From Hetaerina americana (Eukaryota > Arthropoda > Insecta > Odonata > Calopterygidae): a DNA stretch of 64,000 nt. The position numbers and the translations under genes were made by a program. The notes beneath the pieces are model-generated. The model had not been told where the DNA came from and searched no databases. It saw nothing but the letters and a program-made list of their open reading frames with translations. The stretch lies in NCBI GenBank assembly GCA_022747635.1, contig JAKTNV010000003.1, positions 52,983,156-53,047,155 on the forward strand, given 5' to 3'. Shown one piece after another: positions 24,800-39,700 of this stretch; position 1 is the first letter of the stretch, and every line of letters begins with the position of its first letter.

Positions 24800-27700
24800 C
24801 TGGAATAAAAAGTTTAACATTATACTTAAGATGACCCTCAAAGACATTTTCACGTTCAATGAAATGATCAACAAAATTACACATGTAATTCTACATATTA
24901 TTATTATTATGTGTTTGCTGAATATTACCATAATGTAAAAATTACCTCTTAATATGGCCATTTACAATAAGTTTAAAGAGACTACAGCCAGAACAGTGAA
25001 GTCCATTAGCTGTATTCATTCATTCATTGTTTCACTGAAATGAAATAGCTTGACTCTCATTGGCGAGGAAAAGTGCCAAATAAGGTATTTTATCAAGAAG
25101 TAATAAACACTTTAAACAAGTCCACTTTAAAATTATCAGTTTATACTCTAAAATTTCTACGGCAAATTTAGATTTAACTGTTTTTAACAATTTGCTATCC
25201 AATAACAGGATGCTGAACCATTATAACTACCTAACAAACTATCACAAAGCCATATTGAGGTTACTTTAAGGTGAATAGCACATTTGCTACCAGAAGTGTT
25301 TCTATTGAGTTCAATGTATTTTTCAGCACTGAACCTTCAAAAAACTATTGCTGCTTCTTGCTGAAAATATTTGTCATTTTCCAGATACTTTTTCACAGGT
25401 GTAATAAGCAAAGCAAGTCATTGGGCCAAGATTCTCATAATTTCAAGCCACAAATAACTTGACCTAAGTTTCTGTACAGCATTTCAAATATTTGCAATCC
25501 CAGAAAGCATTCAATATGACTTGGGTGAAACTTACTTTGTCTTTAGAGAGGTAGAACTTTTAAAAAAGACAGATTGAAAATAATACTTTACCCGGTGAAA
25601 AACAATACAGATTAAAAAGGCTTAAATTGCAGCATTCTTGAGCACAATAGGCTGCTTAAAAAAAGCCCGTTGAACTACAAATTTATACAACACATTACCT
25701 TGCAAGCTACCTAAGGAGCATTCATGTATATTGTATAGGTGGATATTGGCCTCATTATGAAATGAAGACTGGTTAAGAAGGAATAATATTCCCCCTAAAC
25801 ACTGTCAGAAAAATCAATAGAAATTATGCTTTTTTTGAAAGCTACGAAGGAGGTATAACTATCAACACCAGTTTATATTCATTGGCTGGTTTGTGGCAGC
25901 CACTGTTCTGTTTCTCTTAGGCCCTTCACTATAAGTCTTTTGAATGTTTCATAGACATTGACATTTATTTCTACCAATCATGTAATCCACCCCTGCCTAT
26001 CTCAGTAAATTTTGTCTTTCATTATTTCTTCTACTATAGTCTTCAGAAAGACATTACTTAATGATGAATATCTAAATGGACTTACATTTTATTCTCTGTT
26101 TTTACCATGTCCTAGTTGAGCTAGCTGCCTCACTTCATTCGCCCATTTCATCATCAAAAATATTCTCCATCATCTTATTTTCATTACTTTTCAGAACGTA
26201 CTGTAGCCAAGGCTTAAAGAGCATTGAGGAAAAAATAACCCCAGTGCATGATTTTTCCCTTGATTCCTTTCATGAATGTAGGCCTTGAATCCCTCACAAA
26301 ATTCAACAAACACAACACCTCAGTCACATAATGCAATCTAGGGACTGATATATTTAGGATTTTAATCACAGTTTCCAGACAATAGAATAATAACACAGCA
26401 ATTTTTGAAGTGAATAATAAAGCTTAAGTCAAAGAAAAATTTACAAAACATTAATTTCCAATTGCACAAGATTAACAAGTATTGCCATGATGCAAACAAT
26501 ACTGATTTACAATGAGAACTCAAAATTTATTAAAAAGAATTATATGATGATGCTGAGAAGGAAATTATGTAGTACCCAAAGATTTGATTGTTCCAACTCA
26601 CCCTACATGACAATCGTTCTAGTACATTGCAGTTTAGATAACTTATTTTGATTACATGTCATATTCTTTTAATATTGTAGTCTACTAGCCTTATGAGCAC
26701 AACTTTGTACTTTTACAATATTATTATACCTAAATTTACAGAATTTCAGGGCTTTGAAATGCACTAATAGCACAAAACTAAATTGTACTGTCACATGATA
26801 CACAAAATTTCATCACTTTATCAATTTATATAATTCATCACATAAAGATTAAACTTGTGAACATTAATTTAAATTCCATAAGCTAAGTTTAGCCTAAGAA
26901 TCACTTAAAAATATACTGATAGACCAGTATGACTGAATTTTGAACATTCTTCAGGGGAGCAATTCAAAAAACTTTACCCTTAGTGAAAAATACTTAAGGC
27001 TGCTTACCCATCATTTCCGGTCGACTGCTGCTCCCACTGGTAGATGATGTTATACTTCCTGAAGAATGGCTTTGAGTCGAAGGTGATGGATTTGGTGTCT
27101 CAATAGTTATTGTGTGACCTTGCCTAGCATGACGACGGTATTGAGGAGTAGCACATAAAAGGTCATTAAGGATATGAATAATTGTGCTGATATCTCTCTT
27201 TGGGCGTCCAAATTTATCCTGTAGAGCTGGATTTAAAGTTCCTGAGGAGAAATAAAATAAGAAAACAATTCAGAAAGAATTCAACCTTTTTGTGGTCACC
27301 CTTCACCGCTATCAAGGGGCCTGTTTCCCTAAGCTGCCTAAATAAACATTAATAGGGTTCTCATACAGAACCTTCTGATGAAAATAAATTTTTTTGCATC
27401 ATTGTGTAAATATTCAGATAAAAAATTTCACCACATAGTTCTTTAAAAAACAAATTATGCAATTCAATACAGCTGAAACAGACACTATTTAACAGTTACC
27501 AGGACTAATAAAATACTGCTATTTGCTCACACTATTAAAGATGATGATTATTACAAATATATGTAGGTATACCTCTACAGGGAAAAAAAACTATTTTAGA
27601 GCAACATATGGTTTGTTGCAAATCAGGATGTACTTTTGTCAAAAAGGTTTAATTCAGCTTCTTAAAGAAACATCGAAAAATATTTTTTATTGAAATTGGA

Positions 27701-30700
27701 ATCAATCTGCCAGTAATCAATTATGCAGGCATGTTCTTTTTTATAATAGTTAAAGATGAAGAAAATGTCAGTAAATGATTTTTTAAAATACAAAAAGCTT
27801 AACCTGAACGATATTTAATCAATGTGCACATAAATACTTATTTATTAAATAAAAGGCCTCTGTCATATGATCTTATTTCTCCCCTGAATTGAATATTTAT
27901 GTTTATCCACAATCAAAATCTAGATCATATACAGTCTACCATAAAGTTCCAGATAATGACTGGAATGACTACAAATTTTCACAGTATTTTGTATCATCTT
28001 CAAGCTTGAAGGGGTGAAAAGAACTAATTGGATTCAAGCTTCCCCAATCACACAACAACAACAAAATGAGCTTTATTGTGCTTTATGGTACAAGCATGTA
28101 AGGACTGTACCACAAACATTTGGTATGGATATAGCACTAAAATGTTTATACCTACTTCATATCCCAACCCCATGGTGATGTATGTGTAACAAGTTAAATG
28201 TGTCCTTCGGCCCTTGGGTCATTCCGAAATCCAACAAAACAATTAAATGAATAAATATTTGTGGGCTATTGTACACCAGTGCTTAGTTGTAGATACATAG
28301 ATTTCTACTGTTGGCCAAACTCTACTCTCTGATAAACAAGGATCATGGTGAAACATAAAAAATGACCTAACTTACCTGAGAAGGTGCCCGAATAAACACC
28401 CTTTCCATGGTGGTGCATGCTTTCAATTATGGCTCCCTGGCGACGTCGGTTTGCACTTGATGTACTTTCCTGAAAAGAGAGAATTAAAAACTCAATGCAC
28501 AGACTTTAAAGTTACAAATATTTTACTTAAATTTGAATAAAAGATTCCATAACAGGGAAATGTACAAAAAGCCAAGACAATGTGTGCTATCTGGAGAACC
28601 AATGCTGCTTGTACGTGCAGTTCTATTTTGCACTGTTTACAGTATTGAGCATAAATTTGCATAATAAATAGTAGTATTTAGGGGAGGCGACCGACAGCTG
28701 AGGTCATTTGCACCGTAAGGGATGAACAGGAAAGGATGAAGGGTGGAGAGAAACCCTGCGTTGGCATTAACCTACTCTTAACAAAAGGCGCCAAGGGGTC
28801 CGCAGCTTAATGTCCCATCCGACGGATGGCATAATCACTCAAAGTGCCATCCACAAAGCACCTAAAGTAGGGATCAAGATACCACTGAAAAATATTCAAC
28901 ACACCTTACAAGAGTACCGGGATTTGAACCCGGACCCTCTGGGTGGGAAGCTAAGTATGATAGCCACCGCATCATCTCGATCCTCCCTTGCATAATAAAT
29001 ATGGAGTTGCAAAGTAGGCAACTTAGAATTATAAGTACATAGACCAAGTTTTACAGTAGCAGGCACTGATCACCTAACTCAATGCTCCTTTTAATCACTA
29101 CCAAAAATGTTCATACTTAACTAATATTTGCATACACGTGAACTTGACCTCTCTTGACGTCTTTATGATATACACATTTAATCAATGCATTTTTTTAAAT
29201 GTTAGCACAAAAATACTACAAGAGAAAGAAAAAAAACAGCGAAACCTTATATATCTTGTTAGATAAACTAACATTCAATAGGGGGATGATAGTCAGGGTA
29301 GAGTGGTAGAATACAGCGGGCATTCAAACTCAAGAGTCAGGGTTAAAAAACCCCAAACTTCATTCAAGCTGTGTGTTTTTGGGTGCCAGGTCTCCTTGGA
29401 AAACCACCAATGGCAAGGGAAAGGAACTGTCCCCCACCCTGATACGTAAATCTCGCATGCCAAAATACTTTATATGGGGTGAGCCCTATCCTCATCTATC
29501 AAACAGCCTTGGGGGCAAATATTGTGGTTTACCATAAAACATAAATTAGAATAGAATATACCCACTGACTCTAGGCCAGGAATTGTGAACATAACAAATC
29601 GATCATATTAAATACAATTGATAAATTTACATAAATGGACCCTTGGGTTGTGGGGGTTCCAATCATTTTGTAACTATGTTCAGTGCAAACAAGTAAATGA
29701 TAAACAACACTAAAATTTGTTGTCTCCGGTATAACTTTATGGAATTTGCATAACATATTGTAATGAAATGACTTTGAATGAAATTATTGACTTTGTTATT
29801 CCACACACTGTGGTATTACAAAGTCAATAATTTCATTTCAAGATAAATAACACAACATGATCTATAAGACCCTAGGCATAATCATAAAATGATTTTCCAA
29901 TGATGGATTGCCAACTGCACTGTACACGCTAAGTTATTTCTACCATCCAGATTCGCACATTGATGAATAGTCACTTCTTCTACGTGCATATGCCCTCTAA
30001 TTATATGCACTCAACTTTTATTAACTACACTTGAGGTTAGGCGATTTAAAACTTGCTCACAGAACTTAAAATAAAATCTGGAATGGAAAACTAGAGAAAT
30101 AATATGATCTTGTTTGTGGAAAGTGATTCTTTTTAAATATTTTGTTTGAATGTTCCTTCATACACGAAATTTGAAATCTTGAGAGCCTGTGGATATGAAT
30201 GCTATACCCTTAGCATAATCAACATGCATCTAAAATTGTTTGTATTGGTTATTAGCTGAAATTTCATCCTTTAGAGCATGATAATGACCTGGAAGTTAAC
30301 TTAGTACAAAATATGCTCATCAGGTAAACTCCAGCACTGGAAAAACATGATATGCTTCTAGTTTTGGAATTGCCAAGACTACTCACCTAAGGGTCCACTA
30401 AGATTTCCATTCTTTGACTACATAAGATACCTGTAAGGCATTGAGCATTGAATAGCTAGGGCACCTATACCTGTAGATTTTGGAATCATCTCTTAATTTT
30501 AAATGCATGGCCGGACCAATAACTACAGAAAAAATTATACATAGAATTGATTAAACCATCAACTATAGCTCCCGGTACAAAATAAAATGTTGACAGGAAT
30601 ACTAGGGGCCCAATAAATAATGATGGCCTATTCCCTAAATGGTGGGTCGCAATAGTTCAGGGGGTAGAGTGGTACTGACCAGAGGGTCCCAGGTTTGATT

Positions 30701-33700
30701 ACCGGGAAGTCTCTGGGCACCTGCAGCTCCACCCAAGCTATGATTTTGCGGGTACCAGATCTTCCTGGGAAACCATAACCATCACAGGTACAGGAACTGG
30801 CTCCCCTACCCTGATGTGTGAATTTCACCCGCCGTATAGGGCTTAGTACTGGGTGAACTCTACCATCACCTACCAAACCGACCTTCGGGTTCATTACAAG
30901 GTTTATGGTTTTTTTATTTCCTAAATGGATTGCTGGATAAAGTATTTGTCAAATTCATTGTGCTACTTTTGCATTTATTTTCAATGGTAATGTGATTTAA
31001 TAATATTCAATAATGAATTAATTTAATAATTAACCAAATGCTAATCGTAACTGATTCTGACACTATTGTAATTTAGTATTACAAGCATTACGGAGAATTT
31101 TAATCCAAAAATGACAGATAAACACGCATTTACAAATAATATGTTTAAATAAAATAATTATATGTGTATCGCAGGATTTCAGAATTTATATACTCTTAAG
31201 ATTACGACTTCTGTGATGTCTCTATCCTAATTCCTTAACGCTACTATTCAATTAACAGTTTCAAGTAATGGAGTGGTAAAAACGAAAATATATTCACAAA
31301 CAGCATTTTTCGGAGAGTTCGTATCTCGCTCGTAAAACTTCCGGATTCCCCAAACTGCCCCTATGCCTGATACCCTGTAGGTCTTTGCGGTATGGAAAAC
31401 CGGAAGGGGCAGGCATGTGAAAGGAGATTGTGCCATCAATTAACATCCGACGATTGCCAGAACAAAGAAGATTGGTAATCGCAGAACAGACGGACCATAG
31501 ATATTACTATTCGAGATAGCGAAGCAGAAAGGGGCATTTAACATATCCACAAGTTGAACTTTAAGGAAATACATAAAACAACTCCTGCATTTTGGTCGCA
31601 TGAAATTTATATAAAAGGGAGAGAAAATTGCGGGCAGTGATTAAACATTGAAGTGTTAACATAAAGATCCAAGCTTTGATCCGACCCGAGATCTGATTGA
31701 TGGTACAATTTTGTTGCAAATTTCCCCAAGTTATTAATTTTAAGACTTCGCACGTTTATGCCGCAGCAGCGGGCGGCAACCTATGGCTGGGGAAGGACAT
31801 CTTATTCCGGCTTGCCGGATGTCGGCCAGCATAAGAGGGGCAAGAAATTCGACAACATTTGAATGAGATAACACGCCCAGTTCTATTTTCCGTAACGACA
31901 ATGAGTTCGAACAGATACGCCCAAGCAAAGGAATTATGCTACACAAAATATTGTCCTTTACACAAACGCAGCAGTGTCCTTTACATTTTACTTACGCAGG
32001 AAGAAGAGATTGAGATTAAGGAAAACACGACTAGGCAAACTCGGAAACGCATACGCGCATTAAAACGGCTGGGCAATGGAAACTCTTGGATTTCTGACTC
32101 CCTTACCATATAAATATTTACCAGGATAACAGACAAACCGGTGGTTTGTCCCAAAAAAACTAGGAACATCTAGCCATATGGGAGACAATGATACCAATGC
32201 ATCCGAATGAAAACGAATGGAGAGCCACATTAAAACATTAGGTGACTTCATTATCTACAATCTATCCATTGCCATTTTAACGACCGTTCGCCATGGGGTC
32301 CACGATTTTTTTGTCTACACACAAAAATGAATCTGGCAGAAAAAAAGTCCAATCATCAAATTAACGTTATCTACCAAAAAGATTTAAATGATAAGGTTAT
32401 ATCGCTTAGCTCTTGAATACTTGGAATTTTTTATGTTCAATGATCGCAATTCCTGAACCATACAAAGGGCACGCTAAAAATCTTTCCAAAAAGGAAACCC
32501 GTCCTTCGGTTCCGAAAGCACCGCAAGCCAGTACCCATTCTCTGGAGCCAATGGCCTTCCCAAAGCGGGGCTGACTGGTATGCTCTGTTGCCAAATCACC
32601 CACTGGCAGGGAACAGAATGGGCACTTGGGACGCACTTGTCAGTAGTCCGCAAGGCCATATTAGGCCCTACCCTTTGTCAAATTTACGGTTTAACCACAA
32701 GAATATCACTTCACCTAAGAAAACTTCGACGCACAAAGCTACAAAACGCCTAATGAGAGAAATAATATTGGTCAAATATTTCTATGACTACATTGGTGCA
32801 AATATTTCATTTAATTACAAAATAATTAACATTAGTCAATATATGGAAAATTAGAATAAGTTAACGAAACTCAATACAGCCACTAAGAACACCATTAAAA
32901 CGGAGATAATTTACCCATAATGTACTAAAGAGGACCAATTTGCAAATTTATAAAAAAGTAATCATAAAATAATGACTAATTCTTGAAAATAATCTTCTTC
33001 TCTTCCCCTAAAATGTTTTCCTTGAAAACCATTGCCCCGCAAATTTTCCCTGCATACAACAAACAGCCTTGCGCACTTTCTAAAATTCCTAGTGGATTTT
33101 CAGCCCCTCAGAAGTTTTCAAACACGATCGTAGTATCCTAGGAGATCACGACTTTCAATTTTTCTCTCACGAGGATTGGTATTGCCAAATACATTTAGAA
33201 TTCTCCCATACATTAGTCACAGACTTTACCCCTACGTAAAAGGATATTCGTTTGAAGTGATTAGCAATACATTATATAATAGCACCGTGGCCCAACAGAT
33301 GGTACAACGGCAGCGTCCAAAATAGAAATTTTAAAATTAATAAATGGCAATTCTCAGACTGACTCGTATTTGAGCAGGAGCCAAGAGCATAATACTGCGA
33401 ACAGGATAGACTGTGTGAAGGAACACACTTCATGAAGAAACTAAAAACTGCCGCACACAAATTTCGTCGAATGATTCAACTAACTTACGAAAATGGCTAT
33501 TTTCTATCTATGTGGAGACACTAAATTTTCGTAAACCAAATTTTATATAACGCACTGGGTAAAATATATCCACAACGAAAATCAACGGATTAATGCATTC
33601 TCAGGTTAAGGCCCTATTTCTGTCTTCAGACATTTTGCTGCAAATTTTAATGAAACTCATGTTACGGAAGAACAGCTTTTGTAGGGTAATTGAGGGAGGG

Positions 33701-36700
33701 GGTGAGGTCCGGATGATCGAATAATGGGATTGAATAAATATTCATATTTTTTCGGAACTGATCTTCAAAATGAATAAAGTAGCAACTATTTGAAAATTTT
33801 AATACAAATTAAAAACAACGGAATATATGAGTTTTAAATACAGCCCGGATTAATACAGACACCGTGAAATATCAAGGATGTGTGATGCCTAGGATGGCAC
33901 ATTCCTGGGCCCCACGGCAATATTCGTCCTACAGGGGCTTCAAGTTTTAGCACGCAACTCGCAGTCGAGCTTTGAAACCAATTGTCAATACGCGAATATG
34001 TACATAATGCTACGCAATAAGGCCATAATGCAAAAAAATTCTTCCCGAAATGATTTATATCGCGTACTTCCAGAATAAAAGTTAACATTGACTATCATGG
34101 CAATATTAAATATATTGCCATGTCAAAATGGCTGTTTGCATCGTGACACTTCCAAAATCTCGGCAAGGCAACATTACAATTCTGAATGAATAGTTTACTT
34201 GGTTTGGATAAACTATTCGTGGCAAACATTAACATATAAAGAGCTATTTATATAGGTATACATTAACGCCTAAAGAGGCCGTAAAGAATCGCAAATTTAC
34301 GATTGGGATTTTAGATGTCTACAAAATCAAGACACATGCACCCACCTTAGGCTCACCAATCCTGCCATAACCCTGAAACGACAGTTATCGAAACACAGTA
34401 AGATTTTGCACTTGCAACAATAGCCCCTTGCACGGCATCCTACAGGAGCTCAAAACGTGGTCCTGGGGCAATCCTGATTCAATATATCTTACAACAAAAA
34501 TATGGGGTGGGGTGGCGGTCGGCATTCCTAATTTATAATCCCGATAAGTCAATCGGGAAGGTGAGTTTGGATTTTCGTTGGGAAGAGAAATTAAAATATT
34601 AGGGCATCAGGAAACATAGGAGCCGCTACACAGCATGTAAAATGCCATCCAAGACGACCGAAAGGCGACAACCTGGGGTCCCACATGCTACGGGAAGGTT
34701 CGGGAGCTTTCTATGTTTCTGCTATTATGGGCAAATTTGAAAAGAGGAATTGGCACCATACAGTATCTACGGGAATTATATTGTAAATTGACGTTATATG
34801 ACCTATTATACTAAGGTGCTATGAATTACGCAATGTTCAAGACATTCAAAGTGACAGTCACCATCACTACTTGTCATTCCATAGTACTCGACTACTCAAA
34901 GACATATCAAAGTGAGATTAAAATAAAACACTCCAAATTTTAGGGTGTAAAATCTAAATGCCTAACGAAATGGTCCAACGGTCAACTCCTTTCCAGTTGG
35001 TAAACGTTTTGAAATTTTTGTCAATAACTTCCATACCACGGCTTGATGTATTCGCTGGATCGCTTCACCATATAATTACTTAAAAATCAGACTTAGCAGG
35101 AATGATAGGGGTATTCAAATATAACAATACCGCTACATCGATCAGATGGCTTCGCGAACCTAATCACCGCATTCTGAGATCAATGAGTGAGCCATTTCTG
35201 TTCAATTCTCGGTATCATTATTGAGGCAATTAAACGCTAACGCTGCGCGACTGTCACAGCTACAGGAAAATCACGCATCTACGCAATTAATTATATCTTA
35301 ACATTAAGAAGATCACCAACCTTAGCTGCTGAATTAGCATGGTATTATTTGAGGGCGATCATGCTTAGTCCATTTTAACTCAAAACAGAAGTTCCAAAGC
35401 CATCCTATGAGAAAATAATACCCCATTCATTCAGTGTTTAGAAAATTCGAAAAACACGCAAAAGCGCATCTATAATGGACACGGGCAAATTAAGAGGATG
35501 CTCTGCCTAAAAGGCGTGGTCGCATAGTGTACCATTTGGGGTTTTATGGATCCAGTCGGCGGTTCATCCCCATCCCACGTTAAACTATTCTGTACTCGAG
35601 CCCACGGCTAATTTTCACCGTATCATACAGACAGTTGGTATTCAAATAGGCCAGCATAACCTTCAATATTCAATCTTATTTATTAGTGTTAACATTTTTA
35701 GCTGGCATCTCGCCCGATTTAAATCTTGTTTTCACCAAATGCTACTTGAATGGAACATCTACCAATGTCGGTAGTGCAATGATCTACGCTAAAAAGGTTT
35801 TCCGATGATTATAGCAGCATTTTCCAGCGGTTATAGTTTGCAATCAGCCCGTCATCTGATTCTTGAAAAGAAAAGGACTACCGCCAATGTCAGAATTGTA
35901 CAAGCAACGAAATAATGAACAAGATGAGGATAACCCGAAACAAAAAATATGAACACTCCAACTTTTACTTCAGCGAACAAGAATGCACTAAAACTAATAA
36001 AACTGGGCTGAAATAGGGATAATAATAATTTTGTGACGCATAATTGTATTAAAATCACTATGGGCGTAATAGCCTAGCGGGCGGAGCATTTGACCCCTGA
36101 CTAGAGGACCCACATTCGATTGATTCCCTGAGACTTTGGACAACACCAGCTTCACTCAAAGCCAATCAGTTACTAGAATACCTGATCTTCCGGGGAAACA
36201 GGAGGCGGCACAGAGAAAGATGTCGAAATAGATCAGGCTAAGTGTGAATAGGTGCAATGCGTGAATTTTTATTCTCCATAGGGTACGAGGTGAGCCCTCA
36301 ACCAAAAGACTTAAAACAATTGTACAGAGCCTCTTCATGGGATGACAGCCTAGCCACCGGGCCGCTATGCCGTCGTTCAGACGGCTTTGAGGGCAGTTCA
36401 ATCATCCAGTTACAAGAGATTCTTAATCTCAACTCCATATTTTAAAAATTAATAATAGAAATTTGCAATCAAACTTTAATGGGAGTCGGAAGCGGATGAG
36501 GCTATTTTTATAATTTTCCCCGGATTTTGGCTTGGCGACGGGGAAGCGCACTATGACAAATTCCCCAATCACAGTATTCTAAAAAAAGTAACAAAATACT
36601 GGTCGACTCGAGGACCACCTTCCTTACACGTACTTAACTACATACGCGTTAGGCGAAAGCCAGTCGCCCATCTCCGCCGGGGTCTCGCGCAGAGAAAGCG

Positions 36701-39700
36701 ATCTCTCCATAGTGTCGGATTTAGGAAATTTTGATGCAACGGTGTCATTTAAATGTTTTAAGAAATTAATTGCGTCATGATTTCATCAATTTCCCGCGTG
36801 AATGGCGATACAAAATTTTAGAATCGGAAACACGCCGTAATGAGCAGGAAAGCCTTAGTCAATCCATATCTAATCAACTCCACCCAAAGTGAACCTAACG
36901 ATTTTTCAACCCTTCTTTTAACGCCCTCAAAATTTCCCCTGCTCGCCCAACGTGGTTGGTTAATCACAAACGCCGCTGGGTAGATGATTTACGTGCGAGA
37001 CGCGACGGGAAGCTCGGTACGCACACTCGGGTGCCTTTTTCCCCCTTCCCTTGGATCCTCCACCACCATCGGGGTCCGTCCGCAAAATGAACCGGCGGCG
37101 TCCCGACTCCTCCAGCCCAACGCCGGCTCCAATGGGAGAATTACTATTTCGTCGGGGAACGACAATTGACGAGCGTCGGCGGCGCGATTCTCGCGGTGAA
37201 CCGAGCGGGGGAGGAGGATGATGCGAAGTGAGATGGGAAGGACCGAGGAGGTGGTAAGGTCCACTCGGGGGGCTTTATAGCAAGCAGCCTGGCAGCATTG
37301 ATCCAGGACGGCGAGGTTTCAACGCCTCCACCTCCTACTCCTGTAACCTCTTTCTCTCTCTCTCCGCCTCCTCGGCACAACCGAACGACCGCTTCCAACC
37401 CTCCCACACTGCGGTGTTGCGACATTTCCACCCACGCACAGCTGGTCCGCCACGCCGCTGTACCCTCACCCCACCCCCTTCCTCCCGAACCTCCTCCTTG
37501 GGCCATTGCGGGGCGCAGATCCCCTCCCCGACCGCCCCTCTCCTATTTCCATCAAATACTGAGCTTCCCCGGCTATTAAAGGTCGACATTCACACGCACG
37601 CGAGCCTTTATACTTGGAGGCGGGGATCGAGATTCTACCGCAGCGCTATGTGGACGCGTAATTGTTTCCGTTTTCTGTTCTTTTCCCAGACTGGATGGCC
37701 CCTTAGGTTCAATGTACATCTGAGCGGTTAATCTACTGCAATGACTATAATTTTTCGCGGACGAACTTTTGGTTATTTACTTACTTGTGCGACGGAGATA
37801 TTCTCAACGTAAGTGGAGAAAGGTATTAAAACACTATACTTCTTTCACAAAGTCTCTTCGTGTTATAACAAAACCTGAAAATGCAGCTTTACGCTACAAT
37901 ACACAATTTCGACTCATTTGCGAGCCTGTTGGTGACTCGCATTTTAATTGAATATTCAGTTCCAAGAATATCTAACTCCATTAGACGACTTGATCTACGA
38001 GAAATCCTGCAAAAATTACATTAAATATTACATTCGTAGCTGCAGCGTCGAAAATTATCCACACAAATATTCCAAAAGATTCACTTTTAAGTTTTTAAGT
38101 CCGGCGGAGTAAGGAAAACTTCGAATTAATTCAGAAAGTGCCATCCACCACATGATACTGGCAGGTCGGTTTGCAGAAAATATTTTTCACGAAAATTCCT
38201 TCGTGTAAAACAGACAAAGTAGAGCTTTCCCATTCTAATATGCACTATTCGATGAATTCGTGCTATCATTCTTCATTGTGAACATTTGAGTGACTATACA
38301 AACTGCAGCAAAAACACGCAAATGAAAATAACTCGGTGATAAATCAATACAATTGAATGAGCTAGGTGGTGATTCTACATTTGTTTCCTTCTAAATTTAT
38401 TATCACCTAACAGTAGAAGGTAAACTTACTATGAGCTGGAGAGATTAACTAGATATCGGGAAGTTGAAAACAAAAACAAACCGTGCTGAAGGAGAACGTA
38501 CATCATTGCACAAGATAATTTAGACATTTTAAACCGCTCCATAGAAACAAAAATGTGCACACCCCCGAGACGATTTGTACGGGCTATGACGCATGAAACA
38601 TTCAAAACACTCGATTACCCGCTAACGGCGACTCTCTTCAGCGTCTCGCTGATTAAAGGGACGGGTAACCAGGGTTTTTGTCGGATTAATTAAAACAGAT
38701 AAATTCGAACGCAACGATGAGCGTTATCACTATGAGAAAAGCCTTCCGAGAAACGCGTTATTTTTGGAAGAGATAGTATTGCCAAGAGCCGATTCACGCC
38801 GGCCTGAAAAAAAACGGATGCATGCAGCCTGAGGCGAGGCGCAGACGTCGACCGTCCGCAAATGAGCGCTAGAGAGGGGGAGAGAATGTGGCGGGGGACT
38901 GGCGGCGAGTTCATATGGGGTTGTGGAAGAGGTAACACAAGAGCGGAACGAGGGACCGGGATGAGGGGTTCGGAGGGGGGTTGGAGCGGAGGGGCGGCGG
39001 GTCCTGGGACTCGGGGATCTTGGGAGGGCAAGGAGGGCGGCTCCGGCCCGGAATGCGGTGGCTTTCGAAGGCCATCGGGTTTGGGGCGCACGGCGATGAC
39101 CTCTGGGCGAGCACGCGAGGTTCGATTCCAGGCCGGAGTCGACGCAACCGCATCTCTCCTCGGACAGAGAGCCGAGCTGGTACGGCGCAAATATTACCAC
39201 GCACTGAAATCGATTGCGTCTAATGCAATGCCGCCGAGAAAGCCCCGAGAGCCCCTCCGGCCGACGCTCGCCCGCACTGCACACGACTTCCTGCGCACGA
39301 TTGTGACGTGTGTGTGGCTCGTGCATGCATCGCGAATTCGAGGGGGGAGGACAGCGGGGGCGAGGGGTGGCGAGGCGCCAGGCTGAATACATAAGCGCTA
39401 GCGGCGGCGAGGTGTTGGGAGGCACACGACATTTTCACCCGTCGTTTGCCCAAGTTTTCACCGGGCGACGTATCCGAAGACAATAGTTAATTACAACCAG
39501 TCGAATGCTGCTCAGCTTAAATATTCATTCTGGGTTGGCACAGTAATATCTCCTCGAAAAATAAAATGGAAAGAAATTATGAAGTACGGACGCTGAAAAG
39601 AGTTCAATACGACCCGAAATCAAACGAAATAACCCCTCGCTGGATGAAACAAATCTACACAAAGGATTCCTGAACATGACCTTATATTTTCTTATTTTAT

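Noticed and set aside
24173..24961. 262-codon minus-strand frame overlapping the midnolin terminal exon
   Set aside because: Shifted frame of the true exon; the correct frame joins in phase with the upstream exon and ends in the conserved EPVVA.
38690..39483. Overlapping frames of 80-231 codons on both strands
   Set aside because: They lie in a CpG-rich island, overlap in several frames and show no conserved motif or splice structure.
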